The notes below the pieces were generated by a model that made no database searches, was not told the origin of the DNA, and worked only from the letters and a program-made list of their open reading frames with translations. The position numbers and the translations under genes are program-made. From the NCBI RefSeq assembly GCF_002874965.1, contig NZ_CP025624.1, positions 4,464,001 through 4,528,000 of the forward strand: 64,000 nucleotides of DNA, written 5' to 3'. This document shows positions 1 through 8,009 of this stretch, piece by piece (position 1 is the stretch's first letter; every line of letters starts with the position of its first letter). The DNA is from Pseudomonas sp. NC02. Lineage in GTDB: Bacteria > Pseudomonadota > Gammaproteobacteria > Pseudomonadales > Pseudomonadaceae.

Positions 1-143
1 AACAACTGCACCACCGTGCGCACAGCCGCCCAGAACAGCTGACGCTCCAGCCCCAGCCGCAACAACAGCGACAGCGCACCGTTGATCAGGATCAGCGAGG
101 CGGCGATGGCCATGTCCAGTGCCGTGAGGTCGTGATAATTCAT
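1..143 (-). CDS. fetB: FetB-type ABC transporter permease (N-terminal part only)
   Basis: Partial gene; the window edge removes all but the first 47 codons. The visible protein begins MNYHDLTALDMAIAASL and is a hydrophobic first membrane segment followed by a basic, amphipathic stretch, as in the YbbM/FetB permeases. In Escherichia coli FetAB exports iron and protects from peroxide stress. Its ATG overlaps the stop of the upstream ATPase gene by four bases (ATGA), so the two are translationally coupled. The identification rests on the short N-terminus plus the partner ATPase. Confidence 0.7.
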   Translation of the reverse strand, partial: MNYHDLTALDMAIAASLILINGALSLLLRLGLERQLFWAAVRTVVQL

Positions 144-817
144 GGCTGCACGGCCCCCGTCAGCACGCCGGCGTCCATATGCAAATGGGTGGTGCTCATG
201 CGTTGCGCCTGCTCAAGGTCGTGGGACACCCAGATATAGGCGTGAGCGCTATCCGCTTCGGCCCAGGCACTGATCAACGCCTCGACCTCCCCGGACGATG
301 CCGGGTCGAGAGCGGCGGTAGGTTCGTCCAGCAACAGCACATCGGGATTGAGTTGCAGGGTACGGATCAGTGACACCACCTGGGACTCACCACCGGATAA
401 ATCCCCGGCATTTTTTGCCAGAAAACCCGACTCCTTGCCCGCGTGGGCCAGCAGCGCCTTGACCGCCTGCGGGTCGAAACTCAGGTGATGCAAGGCCTTG
501 AGGCTGTAGGGGAAACGCAAGTTGTCTTCCACCGTGCCTTCGATCAGCGCCGGGCGTTGGGAGAGGTAGCTGATGCGGCTGCGATACTGCGGGACTTGCG
601 CGTTGGCGATGGGCTGCCCGTTCCAGAGGATATCCCCTGAGGTCGGCGCGTCGAGCAAGGCGAGCGCCCGAAGGAATACACTTTTGCCGGAGCCGGATGA
701 ACCGGTGATGGATAGGCGGTCGGCGCGGTGCAGCTGGAAGTTCGTGGGCTGCAGCAGTTGCAGCTGGCGGCGCTCGTCCATCCGCGTGAGCGCCCGGGTT
801 TCGACTAATACGCTCAT
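140..817 (-). CDS. fetA: FetA-type ABC transporter ATP-binding protein
   Basis: Cytoplasmic ATPase of 225 residues expected to power the adjacent FetB permease (iron efflux in the E. coli FetAB pair). Walker A GSSGSGKS at residues 39-46, Q-loop glutamine near 87, signature LSGGE at 140-144, Walker B LLLDEP at 161-166 and the switch histidine at 199 are all present, so it should be active. The length matches the YbbL/FetA family. It is first in a two-gene minus-strand operon. Family assignment comes from length, motif spacing and the single-permease partner; the substrate is by analogy only. Confidence 0.75.
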   Translation of the reverse strand: MSVLVETRALTRMDERRQLQLLQPTNFQLHRADRLSITGSSGSGKSVFLRALALLDAPTSGDILWNGQPIANAQVPQYRSRISYLSQRPALIEGTVEDNLRFPYSLKALHHLSFDPQAVKALLAHAGKESGFLAKNAGDLSGGESQVVSLIRTLQLNPDVLLLDEPTAALDPASSGEVEALISAWAEADSAHAYIWVSHDLEQAQRMSTTHLHMDAGVLTGAVQP

Positions 818-878
818 GGCGTTGATGATCCTTGTTCCTGATTCAGACGCAAATGGTAAGACAGGGCACGTCCCCCGT

Positions 879-1000
879 GGCGAGGGAGCTTGCTCCCGCT
901 GGGCTGCGAAGCGGCCCCAATAAAGCCACTGCGATACACCTGAAAAAACACCGTTAATTTCTTGGGGCTGCTGCGCAGCCCAGCGGGAGCAAGCTCCCTC
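879..1000. repeat. REPIN-like inverted pair of REP sequences
   Basis: Two nearly identical arms in opposite orientation (about 879-920 and 962-1000) share the core GAGGGAGCTTGCTCCCGCTG and enclose a spacer of about 40 bases. A shorter degenerate echo (GCTCCCTC repeated) continues to about 1035. This is the arrangement of Pseudomonas REP doublets mobilised by RAYT transposases; no RAYT gene is in the window. It fills the gap between the two minus-strand genes. Confidence 0.8.
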
Positions 1001-1048
1001 ACCACAGCAGCTCCCTCACCACAACAAGCTCCCTCGCCTCAGCGTTCT

Positions 1049-1513
1049 TCAGCGCTTGGGCTCCAGCGACACCAGGCGCGGCTTGATGGATTTCTCGCGC
1101 ACCTCAAGCAACGCCAGGGTCACCGGCAACTTGAAACGTCGCCGCCCTGCACTGCCAGGGTTGAGAAACAGCCGCTCGCCGTGCCACTCGATCAATGGTT
1201 TGTGAGAGTGGCCAGTGATCACCAGCCGGATGCCCGGATCAAGCTCCTTCGGCACCTCGGCAATGTCATGCACCAGCAACGCCCGCCAGCCGTTCAAGTC
1301 AAAATCCAGCCGGTCAGCCAAATGCTCTGCCCACGCGGCGTCGAGGTCGTTATTGCCGCGCACCACATGCAATGGCGCAATCGAGGCCAGCAACTCAAGG
1401 ATCTCCGGGCTACCGATGTCCCCGGCGTGAACAATCTGCTCGCACCCTTCCAGGGCCGCCAGGGCCTCGGCACGGAGCAAGCCGTGGGTATCGGAAATCA
1501 CACCAACTTTCAT
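1049..1513 (-). CDS. YfcE/MJ0936-family metallophosphoesterase
   Basis: Small calcineurin-like phosphodiesterase of 154 residues, cytoplasmic, with no signal peptide. The metal ligands are complete: D8 and H10 (ISDTHG), D32 (HAGDIG), GNND at 53-56, H82, and GHSH at 101-104. The reading frame extends upstream to 1954, but the start at 1513 fits the family: it has a good AGGAG ribosome site and the protein then begins MKVGVISDTHG. Physiological substrate is unknown; relatives hydrolyse phosphodiesters with manganese. Confidence 0.85.
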   Translation of the reverse strand: MKVGVISDTHGLLRAEALAALEGCEQIVHAGDIGSPEILELLASIAPLHVVRGNNDLDAAWAEHLADRLDFDLNGWRALLVHDIAEVPKELDPGIRLVITGHSHKPLIEWHGERLFLNPGSAGRRRFKLPVTLALLEVREKSIKPRLVSLEPKR

Positions 1514-1557
1514 GAACGTCTCCTGTGCAAAACCCCGGCGCGATCCACCGGGCGGCT

Positions 1558-1574
1558 TGCAATCAATCATTGCA
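1558..1574. promoter_or_regulatory. Inverted repeat in a divergent promoter region
   Basis: TGCAAT-N5-ATTGCA lies between the metallophosphoesterase (minus) and the DUF1835 gene (plus). The 193-base gap must hold both promoters. The role is unknown; six-base arms can occur by chance. Confidence 0.25.
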
Positions 1575-1706
1575 CTGCCTATATTTCCCGCCTGGCGCCA
1601 TCTACGCCACCATCCGCGGAAAGGGCTGCGCCCAAGACCTTGACTGAATATCACATTTCTACGACTCCCAACCTTAAAGCGGACAAGGTTTGTACAAGGA
1701 GATCGT

Positions 1707-2912
1707 ATGTCGCAATCATTCTCGTCCACTAACGGCCGTATCAACCTTGAGCAGCAACGCAAGCGCGCCAAGGAACTTTTGCAGCGCCTGAAAAGCGCCG
1801 ATGCCGCCGCAACCCCGACCTTATCCGATGCCCAATGGTCGATCGCCAAGGAACTCGGTTTTCCCAGCTGGCCCAAGCTCAAGGCCCACGTCGATGCGGT
1901 GGATTTTGCCGCCCGCCATCCAGGTTTCGACGCCAGCGATGAAGCCCGCACCACTCACTGGCGCTGCGGCAACGATATCGCCCACAGCCTGGGGGTGGCG
2001 GGGTTCAAGGGCCGCTTCCGGATGCTGATTGACCCATTGTGCATGGGCCCGGTGCAGGACCTGCCTGCCGAGCAATACCAGGCCGTTCGCAGCCGCTATA
2101 TCAGCCAGGTGTTTGCCATGGATGAGGCCGAAGTGGCGCGCCGGCATGCGGACGAATATCACCATCTTGAACAACTGGGCAGCGCCGGCCACAGCGTGTT
2201 GTGGTGTGAGGCGGATGCGTACGATCAATTGTTCCTGATTCGCGCGCTGGCTGGGCTTGAGCATCTGCCTGAAAAACTGGAGTTGATCGAAGTCGATCGT
2301 ATCCCCGGCGTGCAGCGTTTTATCGGCATTGGCCAACTGGCGCCTGAAGTATTGGCGTGGTTGTGGCCGCAGCGCCGACAGGTCGACGAGGACATGCTGC
2401 AACTGGCGCGACAGGCCTGGCTGGCGTATTGCGCCAGCTCGCCGATCAAGCTGGCGGAACTGGCCCGGAGTAGCTCCACCTCCCTGCCCTTCCTGGCCCC
2501 GGCATTGCGCCGACAGTTGCAGGAGTTACCAGGTGTGCAGGACGGTTTGTCCCTGACCGAGCGCCTGTCCCTGCAATACGTGGATGAAGCCGGGCCGGTG
2601 CCGTTTGGCCGGGTGTTCGCCGAGCTGATGGGCAAGCGTGAACCGCTGCCGTACCTGGGAGACATGATGTTTCATGCGCTGATGCGGCCGTTGATCGATG
2701 GCGAGAATCCCCTGTTGATCGAGTCCGGGGCCCAGTTGCCATGGCCACAGCGGGTGTTGGCGCTGACTGCGCTGGGTCGCCAGGTTCTGAACGGCGCAGC
2801 CTACTGGCCGGATCATGCAACGGAAGAACGCTGGGTAGGTGGCGTCTGCCTGCGACCGCGCCACCCGCACTGGACAATTGACGAACATGGCATGCCCGTG
2901 TGGCGTGATTGA
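1707..2912 (+). CDS. DUF1835 domain-containing protein
   Basis: Soluble protein of 401 residues. The first 55 residues resemble the short helical leader found before ankyrin or DUF1835 domains (RAKELLQRLKSAD.., then a W-S-I-A-K-ELGFPSWPKLKAHV stretch). The DUF1835 core follows from about residue 85 (GNDIAHSLG, then D-P-L-C-M-G-P, then a conserved W-C-E-A-D-AYDQL segment near 165), and a DUF3658-like tail from about 270. No catalytic motif or transmembrane segment is visible. The family has no firmly assigned function. It has its own promoter region and is followed 59 bases later by a LysR regulator on the same strand. Confidence 0.75.
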   Translation: MSQSFSSTNGRINLEQQRKRAKELLQRLKSADAAATPTLSDAQWSIAKELGFPSWPKLKAHVDAVDFAARHPGFDASDEARTTHWRCGNDIAHSLGVAGFKGRFRMLIDPLCMGPVQDLPAEQYQAVRSRYISQVFAMDEAEVARRHADEYHHLEQLGSAGHSVLWCEADAYDQLFLIRALAGLEHLPEKLELIEVDRIPGVQRFIGIGQLAPEVLAWLWPQRRQVDEDMLQLARQAWLAYCASSPIKLAELARSSSTSLPFLAPALRRQLQELPGVQDGLSLTERLSLQYVDEAGPVPFGRVFAELMGKREPLPYLGDMMFHALMRPLIDGENPLLIESGAQLPWPQRVLALTALGRQVLNGAAYWPDHATEERWVGGVCLRPRHPHWTIDEHGMPVWRD

Positions 2913-2971
2913 TTCTTCGCGACAGCTTTGATCTGTGTCATGTTGAGCCAAACAGGTAACGGTTCAGCGCG

Positions 2972-3898
2972 ATGACCTTACAACAGCTCAACTACTTTCT
3001 CGCCGCCATCGAGCACGGTACGTTCTCCAAGGCGGCGGAAAGCCTGCATATTTCCCAACCCTCATTGTCCGAGCAGATCCTGCGGCTGGAGGAGCACCTG
3101 GGTACCCACGTGTTCATCCGCACCAATCGCCGACTGATGCTCACCGAAGCCGGACGCCGCCTGCAGCCATTTGCACAAGGCATGGTGACGTCAGCACGCC
3201 AGGGCTATGAAGCGGTGCAGGCTGTGCGTGAACTGTCCGGTGGCGTGGCCAGTTTTGGCACCTTCGGCACCGCCCACCACTATTTCCTCACGGACCTGAT
3301 CGAGCAGTTCCGCACCCAGCACCCGGATATGCGGATCAAGATCGTCGGCTATAACTCCTCGGAAATCGCCGAGCTGGTGAGCCAGGGCGAAATTGAAGCG
3401 GGGCTGGTGATGCTGCCGATCAAGCAGCAGAACCTGACCGTCAGCGAGCCGGTCTGGTCGGCCCAGGTCGGCTATATCAGTGCCGACCCGGAGCGACTCA
3501 AGGGCCCGAAAACCATCAGCGACCTGGCGGTAGCACCGTTGATTCTCACCGAGGCGCGCTGGCGCACCGCCGACCCGATTCGCCGGTTGTTGGGGCAATT
3601 GGCGTCCAAGGGCGGCGAGGTGCTGGACCCGATCATCGAAGTGGAGCACCAGATCACCGGCTTCGAGCTGGCTGCGCGCGGACTCGGCGATGTGATTGCC
3701 ACGCGCCCGATCCTGCATCAGCTGGGCTTCAATGATCGCTTGGGCTGGGTGCCGATCAGCCCGGCGATCTTCGAGGTATTCGGCTTTATCCATCGCCACG
3801 ACACGCCTATTTCGCCGCCCACCCGGGTGCTGATCAACCTGATGCGCAGCCACTTGAGCCGCATCCAGAACCTGTATGCGCACCTGGAGACGCTCTAG
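2972..3898 (+). CDS. LysR-family transcriptional regulator
   Basis: Protein of 308 residues with a winged helix-turn-helix at residues 1-60 (LNYFLAAIEHGTFSKAAESL, SQPSLSEQI) and a LysR effector-binding domain from about 90 to 295. It is unusual in being co-directional with, not divergent from, its likely target, the monooxygenase-SDR-transporter-RidA operon that starts 111 bases downstream. A textbook LysR-type site lies directly after its stop codon, between it and that operon. The inducer is unknown. Confidence 0.9.
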   Translation: MTLQQLNYFLAAIEHGTFSKAAESLHISQPSLSEQILRLEEHLGTHVFIRTNRRLMLTEAGRRLQPFAQGMVTSARQGYEAVQAVRELSGGVASFGTFGTAHHYFLTDLIEQFRTQHPDMRIKIVGYNSSEIAELVSQGEIEAGLVMLPIKQQNLTVSEPVWSAQVGYISADPERLKGPKTISDLAVAPLILTEARWRTADPIRRLLGQLASKGGEVLDPIIEVEHQITGFELAARGLGDVIATRPILHQLGFNDRLGWVPISPAIFEVFGFIHRHDTPISPPTRVLINLMRSHLSRIQNLYAHLETL

Positions 3899-3900
3899 CC

Positions 3901-3915
3901 ATAGGGATCACCTAT
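3901..3915. promoter_or_regulatory. Candidate LysR-type operator (ATAG-N7-CTAT)
   Basis: ATAGGGATCACCTAT is an interrupted palindrome with the T-N11-A architecture of LysR-family sites. It sits two bases after the lysR stop codon and 94 bases before the monooxygenase start, a good position for activating the downstream operon. Binding is inferred. Confidence 0.5.
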
Positions 3916-4009
3916 AGGAAACACATGACTTAGCCCATTCATCCACCTCTTGCCGAGCGGGATACTCCAGCCAGCGACGCCACAACAGGCGCTTGAATGG
4001 GGAGCCAGC

Positions 4010-5293
4010 ATGTCCAATCACTACTGCATCATTGGTGCCGGGGCCGCAGGGCTGGCGGCGCTGAAGACCATGACCGACGCCGGTTTCGAGGTGGACTGCT
4101 TCGAAAAGTCCGCGAACATCGGCGGTCACTGGAACAGCGACTACGATGCCTTGCACCTGATCACCCCCAAGAGCAGTTCCTTCTTTGACGGGTTCCCGAT
4201 GCCCGCTGACTATCCGGTGTACCCGAGCCGCGATCAGGTCAAGGCGTACATGAACGCCTACACCGACACCTTCGGCCTGCGCGAAAAGATCACCTTCAAC
4301 ACCGAAGTGCGCAGCCTGAAGCCCCTGGACGAGAACGGCGAAGCGGGCTGGCAGGTGACCCTGGCAGACGGCACCCACAAACACTACAGCGGCGTGCTGG
4401 TGGCCAACGGTCACCTGTGGGATTGCAAGATCCCGCAAGTAAGCAAGGGGTTCACCGGCGTGTCGATTCACTCCGGCGAATACCGCAATGTGCAGCAGGT
4501 GCAAGGCAAGGTGCTGGTGGTGGGGTTTGGCAACTCCGGATGCGACCTCGCAGTAGATGCCGCCCAGGCTCGCCTGGACACCACCATTGCGATCCGACGC
4601 GGCCAGCTGTTCCAGCCCAAGACCCTGTTCGGCCTGCCCCGGGGCGAGCTGCCGCTGCTGGGGCAATTGCCGCCAGAACAGCAGAACATGCTCATGAACA
4701 TGCTGATCATGGCCAGCGTCGGCACCCACAAGAATTACCCCGGGCTACCGGCACCGGATACCTACGACCTGGATGCGCAACCGCCGGTGGTCAACACCTT
4801 GCTGCTGTACTGGATCCAGCACGGCCGAATCAAGGTCGCACCGGGTATCGAGAGCATCCAGGGCAAGACTGTCACGTTCACCGATGGCAGCCAGGTCGAT
4901 TACGACACCATCGTCTGGGCTACCGGTTTCAACACGCGCCTGCCGTTCCTCGATGAACGCCTGCTGCAATGGCGCGACGGTGTTCCGCTGCGTACCGCCG
5001 CGATGACCTTGCCGACCAACCTGGAAGGCCTGTTCTACATCGGCCTGGGCGCCCCACGTGGCCCGCAATGGCCGGTGTATTGCGAGCAGACCCGGCTAGT
5101 GATGCGCTTTCTCACCCTGCGCGAGCGTGGCATGCAAGGCCTGGCGGCGAAGTTTGCCCAGTTGCAGCCGGCCGACTCACGCATCGATATCGTCAAGCGC
5201 GAATGGCTGAGCAACTACCAGGACACCCAGCGCCAACTGGATGTGCTGGAACTGGCTCTGCAACCCGGCACCCCTCTTCCTCAATACGCCTGA
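4010..5293 (+). CDS. Flavin-containing monooxygenase (class B, FMO-like)
   Basis: NAD(P)H- and FAD-dependent oxygenase of 427 residues. FAD-binding GAGAAG at residues 9-14, the FMO fingerprint FxGxxxHxxxY at 148-158 (F148, G150, H154, Y158), and the NADP-binding GFGNSG at 172-177 are all visible. An ATG-T-G-F-N motif near 305 closes the fold. The frame is open from 3950, but the start at 4010 has a GGAG site and begins directly with the beta strand of the Rossmann fold. It heads an operon with an SDR, an MHS transporter and a RidA protein. That suggests uptake and oxidation of a small organic compound, perhaps a ketone or an amine; the substrate is not deducible. Confidence 0.85.
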   Translation: MSNHYCIIGAGAAGLAALKTMTDAGFEVDCFEKSANIGGHWNSDYDALHLITPKSSSFFDGFPMPADYPVYPSRDQVKAYMNAYTDTFGLREKITFNTEVRSLKPLDENGEAGWQVTLADGTHKHYSGVLVANGHLWDCKIPQVSKGFTGVSIHSGEYRNVQQVQGKVLVVGFGNSGCDLAVDAAQARLDTTIAIRRGQLFQPKTLFGLPRGELPLLGQLPPEQQNMLMNMLIMASVGTHKNYPGLPAPDTYDLDAQPPVVNTLLLYWIQHGRIKVAPGIESIQGKTVTFTDGSQVDYDTIVWATGFNTRLPFLDERLLQWRDGVPLRTAAMTLPTNLEGLFYIGLGAPRGPQWPVYCEQTRLVMRFLTLRERGMQGLAAKFAQLQPADSRIDIVKREWLSNYQDTQRQLDVLELALQPGTPLPQYA

Positions 5294-5306
5294 TCGGATA
5301 GCCCTT

Positions 5307-6020
5307 ATGAACACTGCACCGCACTCCAGCGTTATCGTCACCGGGACTTCCTCGGGCATGGGCCAGGCCGTCGCACAGCGCTTTCAGGCTGAAGGCTGGC
5401 ACGTCGTCGCTGTGGACGTAACACCCAGCACACAGCCGGCGAGCCCCTTGTTTTCGCCAGTGGTCGGCGACATCACCCAGGAGGCCACACTGGCCCGTAC
5501 CCTCGATGCCGCCCTGGACGGCAAGGCACCGCTGCGAGCCGTAGTGAATGCGGCGGGGATCTTTCCCACGTCATCCCTGGATAGCTTCAGCGAAGCGCTG
5601 TACCGCAAGATATTCGACATCAACGTGCTGGGCTCACTGAACATCGCACGTATCGGCACCCGTCACCTGAAAGCCGCCGGCGGAGGCGCTATCGTGTTCT
5701 TCGCCTCGGTGGATGCGTTCACCGTGTCGAAAAACCAGTTGCTCTACAGCGCCTCCAAGGCTGCTGTGGTGTCGATGACCCGCTCCCTGGCCATCGAACT
5801 GGCCGGCGACAATATTGTGGTCAACGCACTGGCCCCGGGCTGGGTGGACACCGAAGGCACCCGTGCCGGCGGGCGCATCGAGGCCGCCATCGAATCGATC
5901 CCCTTGAAACGCGCCGCGCGGGTCGAAGAAATCGCCGACTGGGTCTGGCAACTGAGCGCCAAACCCTCCTACATAACAGGCGAATCATTGTGCATCGCCG
6001 GGGGCGTGTATATGCGATGA
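5307..6020 (+). CDS. Short-chain dehydrogenase/reductase
   Basis: NAD(P)-dependent oxidoreductase of 237 residues, with cofactor loop TGTSSGMG at 12-19, NAAG at 81-84 and catalytic S134, Y147 and K151 (YSASK). Classical SDR length. The start at 5307 was chosen because the longer frame upstream overlaps the monooxygenase gene and lacks the TG-x3-GxG loop at the usual distance. It lies 13 bases after the monooxygenase and probably oxidises or reduces an alcohol/ketone in the same pathway. Confidence 0.85.
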   Translation: MNTAPHSSVIVTGTSSGMGQAVAQRFQAEGWHVVAVDVTPSTQPASPLFSPVVGDITQEATLARTLDAALDGKAPLRAVVNAAGIFPTSSLDSFSEALYRKIFDINVLGSLNIARIGTRHLKAAGGGAIVFFASVDAFTVSKNQLLYSASKAAVVSMTRSLAIELAGDNIVVNALAPGWVDTEGTRAGGRIEAAIESIPLKRAARVEEIADWVWQLSAKPSYITGESLCIAGGVYMR

Positions 6021-6111
6021 CCCCAGCCTCCGCAGGCCCCGCGCATCAGACGTGGGCCTGCCACTCCCTATTGACTGCTGCCTCACTACAATTATTCCAG
6101 AGGGCAATATC

Positions 6112-7461
6112 ATGGGCGAAGTTCACGCTTCCTCGATTCATCAAGGGTTTCCCGCCGACCGTGCATCGGCTGAACCCTCACGCAAACGGCTGACCAAAGC
6201 GGTCGTCGGCGTGACACTGGGCAATATGGTCGAATGGTTCGACTTTGCGCTCTACTCCTCTCTCGCCGGCATCATCGGCAAGACGTTCTTCCACAACGAC
6301 AACCCGACCACCCAGTTGATGGCGATCTACGCCACCTTCGCGGCGGGCTTCCTGATTCGGCCACTGGGCAGCCTGGTGTTCGGTCCCATCGGCGACAAGT
6401 TTGGCCGGCGCACGGCGCTGTCGCTGAGCATCACGCTGATGGCCGTCGCAACCTTCGCCATTGCCTTGATCCCGAGTTACGCGAGCATCGGCCTGTTTGC
6501 GCCCGTCCTGTTGATTCTCATGCGTCTGCTCCAGGGCCTGTCGGCGGGTGGCGAGTACGGCGGCTCCTGCACGTTCATCGCCGAGCATTCGCCGGACGAG
6601 CGACGCAGCTTTTTCACCAGTTGGCTGGAATTCGGCAATATCTCCGGGTTCCTGCTGGGCGGTGCAGTGGTCAGCCTGTTTACCCTGGGCCTGGGCGAAC
6701 AAGCCATGCAGGACTGGGGCTGGCGCGTGCCCTTTGCGATTGGCGGCCTGCTCGGCCTGATCGCCCTCTACTTGCGCCTTGGCCTGGAAGAAACACCAGT
6801 GTTCAAGGAAATCCAGGCCAACGAAAAACTGCGAAAGGCGACGGGCGCCGAACCCAGCCTGTTCAGCTTACTGGTCAACGAATGGCCGAAAATCCTGCAA
6901 TGCATGGGCCTGGTCACCGTGTTCAACGTGACCTACTACATCATCCTCGGGTACATCCCGGGTTATCTGGAAAACGTACTCGGGTACAGCAATACGTTCG
7001 CCAGGAACCTGGGGATGGCCGCGACGCTGTTCATGCTGGTGTTGATCCCGGTTTCAGGCTTGCTGGCCGACCGACTGGGCCGGAACCGGATGATCATTAC
7101 CGGCTGCGTGCTGCTGATCGTCATGGCGTTCCCCTGCTTCATGCTGCTGCATACCCAGAGTGTCGGGTTGCTGCTGGCCGCCCTGCTGATCCTGACCCTC
7201 GCCCAGTTGTTTTTTGAAGGAGCGATGCCGGCCACCATGACTTCGCTGTTCAAGGCCCGCGTGCGCTACAGCGCCCTCGCCTTGAGCTACAACGTCGCGG
7301 TCTCGCTGTTCGGAGGCACGGCCCCGCTGATCAATACCTGGCTGATATCGATCACTGGCAACCAGATGATTCCCGCCTGGTACCTGATCGGCGGTGCCGT
7401 GGTCGGCCTGATTTCGATCCTGTTCGTAAAGGACTCCACCGGTAAACCCCTCCCAACATGA
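6112..7461 (+). CDS. MHS-family (MFS) metabolite:proton symporter
   Basis: Inner-membrane transporter of 449 residues with twelve predicted helices. The opening helix carries G-N-M-V-E-W-F-D-F-A, and the loop after helix 2 has GDKFGRR, both hallmarks of the ProP/KgtP/ShiA branch of the major facilitator superfamily. The start at 6112 follows an AGAGGG site; the frame extends back to 6052 without a ribosome site. Its stop overlaps the RidA start. It presumably imports the substrate of the monooxygenase/SDR pathway, likely a carboxylate or zwitterion. Confidence 0.85.
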   Translation: MGEVHASSIHQGFPADRASAEPSRKRLTKAVVGVTLGNMVEWFDFALYSSLAGIIGKTFFHNDNPTTQLMAIYATFAAGFLIRPLGSLVFGPIGDKFGRRTALSLSITLMAVATFAIALIPSYASIGLFAPVLLILMRLLQGLSAGGEYGGSCTFIAEHSPDERRSFFTSWLEFGNISGFLLGGAVVSLFTLGLGEQAMQDWGWRVPFAIGGLLGLIALYLRLGLEETPVFKEIQANEKLRKATGAEPSLFSLLVNEWPKILQCMGLVTVFNVTYYIILGYIPGYLENVLGYSNTFARNLGMAATLFMLVLIPVSGLLADRLGRNRMIITGCVLLIVMAFPCFMLLHTQSVGLLLAALLILTLAQLFFEGAMPATMTSLFKARVRYSALALSYNVAVSLFGGTAPLINTWLISITGNQMIPAWYLIGGAVVGLISILFVKDSTGKPLPT

Positions 7462-7862
7462 GAACCACCATGACCAGTAAAACCACAGCGCGGCAAACTA
7501 TTTCCTCGGGCGGTCAGTACGAAAACGTGTTCGGTTATTCCCGCGCCGTTCGCGTGGGCAACCACCTGCACATCTCCGGCACCTGCGCCTCACCCGATTA
7601 CGAACACAGCAATGCTTACGAACAGGCCCAGGCCATTCTCGTCACCGTCAACAAGGTGTTGGCCGAGGCGGGCATGGGCCCTGAAGACGTAGTGCGCACC
7701 GTGGTCTACCTGCGGGATATCAACGATGCCGCCTCCGTCGCCAAGGCACACAGCGAGGTGTTCGACGCCATTCGCCCGGCCAGCAGCCTGATTCAGGTGG
7801 ATTCGATGCTGCGCCCCTGGCAGAAAGTCGAAATCGAAACGTACGCCATCGTTGCCGATTGA
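7458..7862 (+). CDS. RidA/YjgF-family protein
   Basis: Protein of up to 134 residues of the Rid deaminase family, which hydrolyses reactive enamine/imine intermediates. The conserved arginine is present in the IRPASS segment at about residue 106. ATG at 7458 overlaps the transporter stop (ATGA); an internal ATG at 7470 is an alternative start. Last gene of the operon, followed 16 bases later by a strong terminator. Its presence hints that an amine or imine intermediate arises in the pathway. Confidence 0.85.
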   Translation: MRTTMTSKTTARQTISSGGQYENVFGYSRAVRVGNHLHISGTCASPDYEHSNAYEQAQAILVTVNKVLAEAGMGPEDVVRTVVYLRDINDAASVAKAHSEVFDAIRPASSLIQVDSMLRPWQKVEIETYAIVAD

Positions 7863-7877
7863 CCCAGGCGATGAGTA

Positions 7878-7908
7878 AAAAACCGCGGCTTGGGCCGCGG
7901 TTTTTTTT
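7878..7908 (+). terminator. Rho-independent terminator after ridA
   Basis: Stem AACCGCGG / CCGCGGTT with a six-base loop followed by eight T residues (7881-7908). It separates the monooxygenase operon from the following vitamin-like operon. Confidence 0.9.
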
Positions 7909-7940
7909 GGTCCCGGTTATATCCATAGCAATAAACGATA

Positions 7941-7970
7941 TTGGTATATACCAGATTGCTCCCTTATAAA
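7941..7970 (+). promoter_or_regulatory. Promoter with overlapping GntR/HutC-type operator
   Basis: TGGTATATACCA (7942-7953) is a perfect 12-bp palindrome containing GTATATAC, which fits the GTMTAKAC-type half-site pattern of HutC-subfamily GntR regulators. It overlaps a possible -35 (TTGGTA, 7941-7946) set 17-18 bases before a possible -10 (TTATAA/TATAAA, 7964-7970). The regulator candidate is the UTRA-type GntR at the end of the same cluster. No THI-box (TPP riboswitch) elements are recognisable in the 5' region. Confidence 0.6.
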
Positions 7971-8009
7971 TCGCCCCCATCAAAAGACTGCAGGCTGGAG
8001 AAGCAAGCG

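Noticed and set aside
7911..8009. TPP riboswitch before the vitamin-like operon
   Set aside because: The CTGAGA and ACCTGATCTGGATAAT-type conserved blocks are absent and the leader is only about 40-70 bases.
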